Part shown: one piece after another, positions 39,001 to 52,100 of the stretch
Layout: the number at the start of each line of letters is the position of its first letter
How positions within the stretch are numbered: the first letter of the stretch is position 1
From: Gari tellinella
Taxonomy: Eukaryota; Mollusca; Bivalvia; Cardiida; Psammobiidae
Direction of reading: 5' to 3'
Assembly (NCBI GenBank): GCA_922989275.2
Contig: OV277856.1
Coordinates: 85,207,038 to 85,271,037 of the forward strand
DNA length: 64,000 bases
Made by a program: the position numbers and the translations under genes
Notes under the pieces: generated by a model
What the model was told of the DNA's origin: nothing
Seen by the model: the letters and a program-made list of their open reading frames with translations, nothing else
Database searches by the model: none

Positions 39001-42000
39001 TCTGTTTATGTTCAGTGGACAGTATGCAGATATCTCCTCAATAGGTGCGTAATAACTCTTTACTCTATGGCCTGTTTGAAGACAGGTGACTGATTAAAGC
39101 AGGTTGAAAGTAAAGCAGAATGTGCCTGGAGGCACATTCTGCTTTACTTTCAGCCTGCTTTAAGCTACAATCTGTTGGGATAAAGAAAATGTTTCTTATT
39201 GTAAATATTCATTGTTGTATAAAGTGGGACTATTTCTGTCAGTGTAGTAATAAATTCAAGTGAAAAAATGTGTATTTAACTATCTATGGAGTAATGGGTT
39301 ATCTCCTTATTCCATAGTCATATGTGAATCGCCTATATTCAATACTGTTTACATTAGATCACTGCATAAGTCAAGATGAAAGTAAAGCATAAAGCTCATA
39401 TAGGAGCTATCAGCTTTACTTTCATCTTAATTAAAGCTGTCATCTGCATCCAACACCGTCAGTGTCTATTTGTGGCACTTATGTGATCATGGAGTACACT
39501 TAAACATTGAAAACAAGCTATATGGAATATACTTATACAAGGATTTTAATATGAATAGTTTTATGCATTCATACTGAAGTTGTAAAGTGTCTTATTTTGT
39601 ATTGCAGAATGTATTTCAAAGTTTTCTGGTGGTGTCGTCCAGTATTACCCGTCGTATCATTCAGTACGAACGCTACACCTGGTGAAGAAGTTTGAGCTAG
39701 ATCTCCGGCGTTATTTAACTAGAAAGATTGGCTTTGAAGCTGTGATGAGAATAAGATGCTCAAAAGGTATTTTTATTTCTTCTTTTTCTTCCTTTAAAGC
39801 TTTTAAGTTTTTCCCCCAGAGCCGTAAACTCATATGATCATATTTTTAGCTCGCCTGTACGTAGTACATGACATGCTATTGCAATACTTGGTGTAGTCGT
39901 CGTCGTTGTCGTCGTGAAAGGCGTAAACAATTTTAAGAAAATGTTTATAACTTCTATGTCCCTTGAGGTATTGCTTTCATAGTTGGTATGTGTGTGTATA
40001 TGGACAAGACCTTCCCATGCACAGAAATTTTTTTACCCCTGTGACCTTGACCTTGAACTTAGGGCCTGCATTTAGGTTTTGAAATCTGCGTTTAGGTTTT
40101 GAAAAATGCCTTTAACTTCTATATCCCTTAAGGTATTGCTTCCATAGTCGGTATGTGTGTGTATATAGACAAGACCTTTCCATGCTCAGAAAAATTTAGA
40201 CCCCTGTGACCTTGACCTTGAACTTAGGGCCTGCGTTTAGGTTTCGAAATCTGTGTTTAGGTTTCAAAAAATGCCTGTAACTTCTATGTCCCTTGAGGTA
40301 TTGCTTCCATAGTTAGTATGTGTGTGTATATGGACAAGACCTTTTTATGCACAGAAAATTTTTGACCCCTGTGACCTTGACCTTGACCTTTAGGTTTCGA
40401 AATCTGTGTTTAAGTTTTGAAAAATGCCTTTAACTTCTATTTCCCTTGAGGTATTGCTTTCATAGTTGGTATGTATGTGTATATGGACTAGACCTTTACA
40501 TGCAAAGAAAAATTTAGACCCCTGTGACCTTACCCTTGAACTTAGGGCCTGTGTTTAGGTTTCGAAATCTGTGTTTAGGTTTAGAAATATGATTTTAACT
40601 TCTATGTCCTTTGAGGTATTGCTTTCATAGTTGGTATGTATGTGTATATGGACAAGACCTTTCGATGCACAGAAAAATTTAGACCCCTGTGACCTTGACC
40701 TTGAACTTAGGGCTTGTGTTTAGGTTTCGAAATCTGTGTTTAGGTTTAGAAAAATGCTTTTAACTTCTATGTCCCTTGAGGTATTGCTTTCATAGTTGGT
40801 ATGTATGTGTATATGGACTAGACCTTTACATGCAAAGAAAAATTTAGACCCCTGTGACCTTGACCTTGAACTTAGGGCCTGTGTTTAGGTTTCGAAATCT
40901 GTGTTTAGGTTTAGAAATATGATTTTAACTTCTATGTCCTTTGAGGTATTGCTTTCATAGTTGGTATGTATGTGTATATGGACAAGACCTTTCGATGCAC
41001 AGAAAAATTTAGACCCCTGTGACCTTGACCTTGAACTTAGGGCTTATGTTTAGGTTTCGAAATCTGCGTTTAGGTTTTGAAAAATGCCTTTCACTTCTAT
41101 ATCCTTTGAGGTATTGCTTTCATAGTTGGTATGTGTGTGTATATGGACAAGACCTTTCCATGCACAGATAAATTTGGACCCTTGTGACCTTGACCTTGAA
41201 CTTAGGGCCTGTGTTTAGGTTTTGAAAAATGCCTTTTACTTCTATGTCCCTTGAGGTATTGCTTTCATAGTTGGTTTATGTGTGTATATGGACAAGACCT
41301 TTCCAGGCACAGCAAAATTTAGACCCCTGTGACCTTGACTTTGAACATAGGGCCCATGTTTAGTTTTCGAAATCTGTGTTTTGGTTTCTCAAAATTTTTA
41401 TTACTCCTATGTCCATTGAAATATTCCTTTCATATTCAGTTTGCATGTGTTTATGGACAACATCTTTCCTTGCATGCAAAATGTTTGAGCCCTCTGACCT
41501 TGACCTTGAACTTAGGACCCGCGTTTAGGTTTCAAAGTCTGCGTTTAGGTTTCTCAAAATTTCTTTAACTCATATATCAATTGAGATATTTCTTTCATAT
41601 TTGGCATGCATGTGTATATGGACACGACCTTTCCATGCATGCAAAAAATTAGCCCAGTGTCCTTGACCTTGAACTATGGTCACGAAAGGTTTTAGGTTTC
41701 GAAATCTGCGTTAAAGTTTCAAAAATGTTTATAATTCCTATGTCCCTTGAGGTGTTATTTTCATATTTGATTTGCCAGTGTATATGGACAAGACCTTTCC
41801 ATGCAGCAAAAAGGTTGACCTCTGTGACCTTGAGTGTGCTTTTAAGTTTCTAAAGGTGCCGGTGGCGAGCTTTGTTGTCTCTCTGACAACTCTTGTTACC
41901 TTATAAAAGAGCTATTTTTTATGCACCTTAGCATAAATTTGTTGAAAGCTACTTTAAGTACTCTGACACTTTGTTAAAGCTCAAACTAAGTGTCCCCTCA

Positions 42001-45000
42001 ATTACATAACAATGACATAACATAATCATTGGTTTGAAATTTCACTTAACTTACTTATATACTATATGAAATAGATTCATCAATAACATCAGTATGGAGT
42101 AAAAGCCATTTCCTGATAAATATAGTAGTTAGGGTCATAAATAAGCTGTAGCTTGGCTGTGGCTAATTTTAAGCATTCTGAATTTATGTGTTAACTGTAG
42201 ATTTCCAACATCAATTTCTGTGCCCCCCCCCCCCCCCCACCAAATCCTATCTTGGGACTACTGAATAGAATGATCTTGAAGATGATTCTACTGAGTAGTC
42301 ACAACATAGGGTTTGATGGAGACAACAGAAAGATAACAGTTGAAATACTCCCCTTATCTGAAAATGTGAATAAAGCTTAAACATCAGTAAGTGTATTTGT
42401 TACAACTGTTTTGTTCTTTGCAGGTATGAGTATACACACTTTCCATGGGAACTTCTTTGTACGGTCAACTGACCTACTGTCCCTACCCAACATTAACCCA
42501 GATGCTGGGTTTGGCATGCAGATGTCCATAGAGGAACCTCTGACAGACATGTCGACTATGTGTTTCCAGGCCGCTCTGTTGTATACTTCCAGCAAAGGTA
42601 AGGCCTGTCTATGTCACAGGGTAAGAATACAGTAAAACCTCTCTATTACAACACCTTAATTGTGTTCATTATTAGGTGTTCATGACTGGTGACTGCTTAA
42701 TAACAAGGTGAAAGTGAAACAGAAAGCTCCTTCAGGAGCTTTCTGTTTAACTGTCACCTTGCTTTAAGCTGTAACCCATCTCTTATACAATCAATTATTC
42801 TTCATTTTAGTGGTTGTAGTAGAGAGGTTTTACTGTATGTGCATAATTCAGCTTCAGTACTGTAATTCTGTAAACACTCTGTACCACAGGGGCCTTGAAC
42901 GTTAAATGTATTCAAATCTATATATAGTATATACAAGGGAAACAACTCGAACCCGATCAGAAACCTGACCTCCTGTGTTCGACAGCCCATGAAATAAAAG
43001 AATGTCCTCTTTCACGCAATGTTTGTCTTGGTACATAGAGTTAAAAGTCTAATATTTCCATTAAAACAAAACTTGTAACCGCTGGCTTTGTAATTATATC
43101 GCTAAATGATGTGTAAATTGCGACTCGCCTCGGAAATGGTGCTGGGCAGAAAATCGATCACAACTCACTCACCAGAAAACGTGTATATTTATCAGTACTG
43201 CAGGTAAGTTGTTTAAATTAACAGTAAGTTACGATTAAATGTGTTGTTTAGTGGCAAATAAACTCGACATCGCCCAATAGTATGCGTGACGAAGCTGTTT
43301 TCCATTTGATTTCTTTCTGAACAACTCGTTTGATGACATTTGAAGCCATAACCAAAAGTTGTGGTCACATGACTACTCCAGCCAACCAGCGCTCGTGTTA
43401 CATTCCGTTGCATTCTTTGTGAGGTCACGGGGTCAAATAGCGACCGTTATGTGATCGATTTTCCCCCCAGCGAGGCGAGTCCCAATTTCTACATCGTTTT
43501 GCGAAGAATTACAAAGCCAAACGGAAATATTAGACTTTTAACTCTATGTACCAAGACAAACATTGCGTGAAAGAGGACATTCTTTTATTTCATGGGCTGT
43601 CGAACACAGGAGGTCAGGTTTCTGATCGGGTTCGAGTTATTTCCCTTGTATATACTATATATAGATTTGAATACATTTTTCGTTCAAGGCCCCTGTGCTC
43701 TGTACAGCTATCAATCATGGCAAAATGTGATGGCCTCTAAGACAGATTAATTAAAAAAATGTTTTGGAGAAAAAAAAGATAAATTGATATGAGAGTCAAA
43801 CTGTGAATCTTAATCAGATGCAAATGCACTTGGCAACCTAGATTCAAATTGATTGGAGATGCCAGAAAAGTTGCAATTAGCAGGAAAAAGTTAAAGAAAA
43901 ACTACTGTTTGGTTCAATTGCTTTGAGGGCCTCAGATCAGGAGAGTTTTTCCAAAACTTATGTCTGCACCAAAAAAGGTAGTGTGAATACCCATAAGAAG
44001 GAGAAAATGTGTCGTTAGATAAATTAAGATTGCTCCCTCTTGTCTCTTGACATATGAACATTGTTATGTATGGCAATGTTGTTACACTCTGTTGAAAGCA
44101 TTTATAATTTTCCTGTTGCAGGTGAAAGAAGAATTCGAGTTCATACGCTCTGCCTGCCGATCACTAACCAGATCAGTGAGATATATGCTGCAGCTGATCA
44201 GCAGGCTATTATTGCACTTCTGGCCAAAATGGGTGAGTAGTATAGTAAAACAATGTCATCTATTAGAAATATCTTTATATACTAGCAGATGGTAGCTTAA
44301 AGCAGGTTGAGTTAAAAGTAAAGCTGCTTTTTAAGTGGTCACTTGTCATTGCTTACTTAAGTCTTTAAATTCCATTTTGTCAATGGGCCATAAAACACCA
44401 TTCATTCATTTATTCATTCAAATCGTTTTAGACTTTAATTTAAATTGAAATGTATGAATGCTTCTTAGAAAATCTTAATTATAATTTGAGGAACAAATCT
44501 ATGCAAGCCTACTGATAAATCTTTCAAGTGAGGATTGAATCGTAATTTGAGTACCAAGTTTCACTATTCAAGCATACTGTTTGACCTTTCAGCTGTGGAT
44601 CGTAGTTTGACGTCATCGATGTCTGATGCTAGAGAAGCTATAGTTAATGCTACATTAGATGTACTGAACTCTTATGGCAGTACTCTGGGCTCTAGTCAGA
44701 GAGGAGGCAGTATATGTATCAACGATGAGCTCAGGCTTATGCCCCTTTACTGCCTAGCATTGCTCAAAAGTGTAAGTAACTGTGTCATCTTTAACCCTTT
44801 ACCTGATAGAAGCGCCTTTCAGCGAATTTTCATTTATCCCTCCGCTAAAGAAAATATTTTAAGATTATACAGGCATGAACATGTACAAAAAGAAATATTA
44901 ATTATGTACTAGCAAATAGTGACTTAAAGCAGGTTGAAAGTAAAGCAGAATGCGCCTTAAGGCGCATTCTGCTTTACTTTCAACCTGCTTTAAGTGGTCA

Positions 45001-46052
45001 CCTGCCTTCAAATCTAGAAACAGGCTATTAGGTAAAGGGTTAAGGATTAATTCTTTAAACACTAAGTAACTCTTGTGAGTTATTTGGTTCCCATGTGGAT
45101 CTTTCTAATTACCAAAGTATGAACCAGTCTTCATCTCAGTTTTAATTGCATTTTAAGTTGAACAGTTGTTTTGACTGGTAAGAGATCATGTATTTATCTG
45201 AACAATCTTCCATGTTGCCTTGGTTTAAATGCAGGAAGTGTTTGACTATTTTGGAGTCTTTCTGGGGGGAAAAAACAGAAATTCTATAGAATTGACATAG
45301 GTTTCAGAATCCAATGTTTTTTTAAGCCCTTGCGATACTTTTTCATCAAGTCTGGATTTTACATAAATTTGGCATATTTTACAGATTGGCTTCAGAGTTG
45401 GGGTTCCTGTGAAAACTGGGATGAGCGTGTATATGCCTTACAGGATTATAAGACCCAGCCATGTGGACAACTTCTGCTGAGGCTGCACCCCAACCTGTAC
45501 CCCTATACATACCATCATGGACGTGGTGAGTGTTCTGTAGAATTGCTTAACATATTAATAGTAATACTCATCTTCCTGTGAATAGAACACTTGTCCCAGA
45601 GCTCTAGATAAGGGGAGTATTTAAGAAAATAAATCTTTATTTCTGCATTAAACCCTATAGTGTTACTACTCATTAGAATCGTCTCTTCGAGACGATTCTA
45701 ATGAGTAGTCACACCATACGGTTAAGTGCAGAAATGAAAGAAGAAAATGTTGGAAAACTTTAGTTTTACTCCCTCTTATCTCGAGTCCTATTGTCCTATG
45801 CAAACAGTGTGGGACCAAGACCTGGTCATCTCCTTTAAAGTATCAACTAAACACAAGTTTGACAGTGTTTGCAACAGTCAACTGTCAGAAAATGTTCAAT
45901 CCTGAAATTATGACAAAGAATGTTGTATTTGACAAACTGTCAATAACAAATTCAAAATAGTTGACAATTGGATTTTGAACAGTAAATTCAGTTGTTACTA
46001 CATAGTAATAGGTTGGTCTCTTCTTGGTGATTCAATTTATAATTCATTATTA

Positions 46053-46123
<71 letters not shown>

Positions 46124-49100
46124 ACACCACCACCACCACCACCACCTTTGTTGGAGGGCTATATAGGAAACACCTTGTCCGTACCTCAGTCTGTCTGTCA
46201 CGTTTTTCCAGGACCATTTGCTTTTTTCTTCAAAACCATTTATGATACCATTTTCAAACTCAGTACACATTATCAGTATTATGTGGGACACTCATTGACA
46301 AGTTTAATAACTCTTACATTAAAGGACAAGGTTCACGAAGCCTCCGATTTGGCCCTGTAAAAAAATAATTTTTCCAAAAAATATTTTTTTCTTTATTTTC
46401 TGTTTGTTTGTCAATATCAGATTTTAATACTACATAATATACATACAAACGACCTAAGGTAAAGTTTTGACAATCTTATAGTTTTTTGTAAATGAACCGA
46501 GAGGCCAAAATCGACAAAAAAGCAGATTTTTGGTACAATTCTAGGTATAAATCCTAAAAATAAATTATGAAGGCACACGTGCGACACTTCAAAATTTGGA
46601 TATGTTACTTCAACTAACATATTTATTGTGTACTTAAAATATCTTTGTGTCGCATGAGTGCCTTCATTGTTTATTTCTATGATTTATACCCTGAATTGTA
46701 CCAAAAATCTGCCTTTTTGGCTTTTTTTGGCCTCGTGGTCCATTTACAAGAAACTATAAAGTTGTCAAACCTTGAATTTGGGTTGAGCTTTATGTATAAT
46801 ATGAAGTATTAATATCTGAAATTAACAAATAAAGAGAAAATATAGCTAAAACATAAATTGGAAAAAAAAGATTTTTACAGGGCCAAAACGGAGGCTTCGT
46901 GAACCTTGTCCTTTGACGGAATTAAGACCCTTTTTAACTTGAAATTTTGTTCCTTAATGTGGACATTAATCCTGGGACATGTCATTTTCTTGAAAACTAT
47001 TTATGACATTGTGTTCAAACTTGATACACATTATAAACATGCTGTTTGGAGACTCTATTCTAAGTTTCCAAACTCTTGCAAAATATTTGACAGAATTATG
47101 CCCCTTTTAATCTTCCCGAACTGAAGATCGGTTTTTTGTTCGGCTATTGTCGTCAGTCGCCGTTTTTGTTCGGCTATTGTCGTAAGTCGTCGTTTTAACA
47201 AGAGTTCTCCTCAGAAACATCAAGAGTTGTCGTCCGTTTGTTTATTTCCGGTACTAAAATGGCGAAACCGCGAGGCAAAAGTGGAAAATTTAAACGGACA
47301 AAAACTAAACGGGACCACTCTAGATCGGTAAAATCGTGTGTTAAAGTTGACCACAACTATTGTGTTGGCCATGTGTGCCCGGGCACGGCCTGTGTAAAGG
47401 GGTGTGTTTTGGCGAATGACGTTAAGTTGGGGAAAACGGTGTCGCGGGAGGGGTGGAAGTCTGGGCGCAGAATCGTAGAGCTGGCAGTTCTTCTCGAAGC
47501 TCTGCGATATTGTAAGTATTGCCGACTCGGTCCAGTGCCATTGATGTATGATAATGTCGTTGGGGAGTTGCAAAAGGGATTAAGTGGATTTCTGTATGTG
47601 AAGTGCCAGAACCCAGACTGCGGACGGATCAACATCGCCCCCTATGGCAGCTTCCACCATGAAAAGAACCGGGCTGGTGCACCCTGCTTTTCAGTCAACA
47701 CTAAACTTGGCACAGGTAAAAACAATAAATGTTACACTCAATTTTTTCAACCAATCAAACATTTTATCACTCATTTCAGCACTAAATGCTATGGTGTAAC
47801 TACTCATGAGTAGTGACACCATAGGGTTTTGCCCTCCCCTCCTAATAATTGGCTTTACAGGGAATTTTTTCAAACCCATATATTGACCTTAAATTCAAGC
47901 AAAAAGTGGATGAGAACCTTTTTTTGTCAAAAATGATTTGAAAACTGTAGTCCCCCCCCCCCCCCCCCTATATAATTATATAATTGCACAAACCCTAGCG
48001 AATTTAATTTCAATTAGTCCCATTATGCAGGGTTCTCACTAATATCCAGAGGAATAGGCATCTGACAAATTTGAACAGGCCAAAATACAGGGCTCCAGAT
48101 AAGAGGTAGTTATTTCATCAAATCAAACATTTTATCACTCATTTCAGCACTAAATTCTATGGTGTAACTACTCATGAGTAGTGACACCATAGGGTTTAAT
48201 CAGAAATAAAGAGTTTAAGCTTTGAAAAACTACCCTTATCTGTTGCTCTGCGAAATTATTTCTTTAGTCTTGATGTTGCTCATATTATGTATAAAAAAAA
48301 CAAGATTTGAACAGGCTTAAAATCTATGTGAACCACAAAATTTGGCCTGTGGCCTGTTCTTAAAGAGAACCCTGATTACGTCTTCTAATCTGTAAACTTC
48401 AAATCACTAATTTTCAAATAAAACTAATTTTATGATTTGCAGCAATGATTGACAGCATAGGCGGTCCAGATAGAGTTAACAACTTTTTGACAACACTCAA
48501 CATCAGACCCATGAGCTTCAATAGCATGAAGAAGATGGAGAGACGAGCTGGGGTCTATGTTGAGGATGTGGCGGAGCGCTCCATGTCAAAGGCAGCAACC
48601 GATGCTTTCGAGATGGAGATGAGGTATATGCTTTTAATCCTTATGTTGCCATTACTGATTATCCAGGGCGGATTTTTGTGTGTACACCTGTGTGTGTGTG
48701 GGGGGGGGGGGGGGGGGGGGTTCAACGGTTAAAACATGTCTTTTGTAACACTGACAACTTATTTTTATTTTTGGTTGTCAGGGATCCAAATGGTTGTCAG
48801 AGGGGCCCGACGGTTGTCAGGGGACGGAAATATTAAAATTGAGTATAGTATATTGGATACAGATTGAGAATGACAATCATTTCTTACCCTTGCAAAGTAA
48901 TTCAAACAATGTTAGGAAAGAGAAAATATATTTGATGAATTGTTCTTCAAACAGTTCAATACTAGTAACCCTTTCCATGATAGAAATGCCTTTTAGCCTG
49001 TTTAATTTATTTTTCCACTAAAGAAAATAGTTCAAATTAATACAGTCATGAACATATACCATAAGATTTTTTTTTATATCCAAGCTGGTGATGGCTTTAA

Positions 49101-52100
49101 GCAGGCTGAAAGTAAAGCAGAATGCGCATAAAGGCGCATTCTGCTTTACTTTCAACCTGCTATAAGTGGCCACATGTCTTCATACCTATAAACAGACTAC
49201 TGGGTAAAAGGTTGAAGGGATATTCTAGCAAACATGTACACCAGACATAATTCATCTTCAGGGATGTTGCCGAGGAAGAGAGCCAAGTGGCAAAGCAGGA
49301 GATGGATCTGATTGACGAAGAGTTAGGTGTAGGGATACTGCCAGGTTCATCACCTTTAGTAAGGTTTGTAAAACATGTAGCAATAATCTGCTGAGACTAT
49401 TTTTTTGTGTTCAATGCAGGGTTCCAGATAAGGGGAGTATTTCAAAAATTAAAATCTTTCTTTCTGCTTTAAACCCTATGGTGTCACTACTCATTAGACG
49501 ATTCTAATGAGTAGTAACACTATAGAATTTGGTGCTGAAATAAGTGAGAAAATGCTGAATTTGTTCTGTTTACTCCCAATTATCTGGAACCCTGTCAATG
49601 GATATCAAATATTAGTGAAATTGAGATGGATTTCTTTCCAACGTCATAGAAGAAGAGCCACTTGTATCTTTATGCCCATGAAGGCGGGCATATAGTGATC
49701 ACATTGTCTGTCCGTTTGTCCTTTCATCCATGCGTCCGTCCGTCCGTCATAATTTCATGCCTGGTCTGTAACTTCTTTTACCTATCAATGGATTTCAATA
49801 TAACTTGGCACAAATAATCACCGGACTAAGACGATGTGTCACATTTAACTCCCTGGTCCATGTGTCAAAGGTCTAGGTCACAGGGTACAATAAATTTGTA
49901 ACAAATATTGTGCCCAGTCTGTTACTTCTTTATCTATGAATGGATTACAATATAACTTGTTGATTTGTTAGTCTATAGCTTTCTCTGCTCTTCCAGGGAG
50001 CTTATAGATCTGCAGCATGGAAATGGAGATACATCGGATGATGACTCGGAGCAGCAAGCAGGTCCATCAAGAAGAAGATCCCGTACAACTGCGAAGTAAG
50101 CCAGATTTTCATCACATATAAGGTTTTGTTTTTAATGATTTGAAAATTATCTTCTTACGAAGATAACATTTTCTGTGATTTACTAATTAGTAGGTAAGGA
50201 ATATTGGAGATTCCAATTCACTTTATGTGTATATGACTACATTTCTTTTAATATTATCATATCCCTTCGTCTGAAATAAATAGCAACTGAAATTTACTAA
50301 AGGCAATGTTGATTTTATGTTTTGAAGGAGAGGCTCAGCATCAGAAAACATTCGAGGAAAACCGGTGAGGCTTGACAGGAAGTTTGGTTGCAGAACTCGG
50401 ACAGGCATGTCATGTGCTGTAGACACAGGCTGGTCTAAAAGGGGCTTTGACAGTCTGACATGTAAGTAGGGTGTTCAAACTTTTCTGGTAAAATCAAAAC
50501 TTTTTTAATAGCATTAACTACACTCTTGTTTCTTCTATCAGTTCACAAATCTTTAAAATCTTAATTGCTGACCCTCAGTTGAATGAATAAAGGTAAATTG
50601 AATCCAACCATCTCAGGGCTCCAGATAGGTGTAGTTTTCAAAATACCAACTTCTTTATGTCTCATCAAAACCCTACAAAGTGACCCCACAAAAGAATTGT
50701 CTCGGGGAGAAGATTCTTTTGAGAGGTCACTTGAAGGGTTTGGAAGAGAAAATATGCAGTATGTCTCCTTTATTTCAATTCCAAACCCCTCACGTGGCAG
50801 CTAATTTTGAGAAGTCACTTGGTATGGTTTGAAAGAGAAATTCTAAAATATTACATCTTTTGCTTTGTCTGATGACATTTTTCATTTTTTGTGTCATTTC
50901 AGCACACACATACTTTATGACTAAGACAAAGTATGGGAAGAAGGTTGTCAGAGCAGTGGTGTTACACCGAACATGTGCCACCTGTAAATGGTGGAAGAGG
51001 AACCGTCCTTTCTGCAAAGTTCGAGCCCACAGATGTGTCCACACTCACACAGGCAGCGCTCGGCTAATGGAGTCAGCAAGTGCAGTCAAAGGGATCAAGG
51101 GACTTATGGACCAAGGTGTGCCGGTTGAAGTGATTGAAGGTGACGGAGACAACACAACAGTGGCTCATGTGCACAAAGATTTAAACATTAGCTTGAAAAA
51201 ACGTTATGACCGTAATCATGTTGTCAAGAACATTGGGAAGAAACTATACACACTAAGAAATGTTAATAAGAAACTGAGCAAGTCGGTCATCGAACATCTA
51301 CAGAAATGTCTGAAGTATGCTTTGGCGAAGAACCATGGGGACAAGGATGGACTGAGAGTCAATATCAATGCTATCATACCTCATCAATTTTCTGACCACT
51401 CATTATGCGAACCACGGTTCTGCGGGTACAAGAGGGACACCAGCGACACCGCCACTCGTCGATATGTTCATCGAAGTTTGCCGCACAAGGCACCCCTGAA
51501 GGATCCAGATCTTCGTACTGACTTAGACAGCATATTTCAAACCATTGCCCAAAATGCCGAGCAGTACGCAGACCTCGGAAGCAGCCAACAGTGTGAACAT
51601 GCTAATAGAGCGCTGTCACTGAGGGCACCCAAGCATCTTCACTATGGAAACTCTGAGTCTTTGGATTACCGTGCAGCCGCAACCTCTGCATTCATCAATG
51701 AAGGTCGAGGTTATATATCAAAGGTAATTGTTATGCAAACAGTTTAAAACTTGTTAATATTGTTCAAGTTATAAAAGCCATGATAGTTTTCCAGTCATTT
51801 TTATCCATATTTTCCTATGTCACTTTCAAACTGTTCAAGTGACATCTCAAAATAATTGTCTTGTCCAGACGATTATTTAAGGATGTCACTTGATAGGGTT
51901 TCGATGAGAATCATGGAAGTTGCAGTTTGGAAAACTATCCTTATCTGCTGCTTCGGTACTTCAAGTTACTCCAAAAGACTTTCTGTTATTTATGGTAATT
52001 GTTCGTTTCCCAAATCATGGCTAGTGTTTTTGTTTTGTGTTTCCAGTAAAACCTCTGATAGCCGACCATTACTCTGACAATACCTATACTAGGTGGTTGC

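Noticed and set aside
39949..41880. CRISPR-like regular repeats
   Set aside because: Units are about 165 bp without distinct spacers and lie in an intron of an animal gene; an ordinary tandem array.
42411..42635. ORF running past the Sec24 exon 16 donor
   Set aside because: The true exon ends at 42597; the rest is intron read-through.
45975..46291. ORFs of poly-Pro/His and poly-Gly/Trp
   Set aside because: Translations of the C homopolymer and CA/CAC microsatellite.
47220..47635. Minus-strand ORFs of 117 and 92 codons
   Set aside because: Antisense shadows of nested-gene exon 1, which carries the recognisable motifs.
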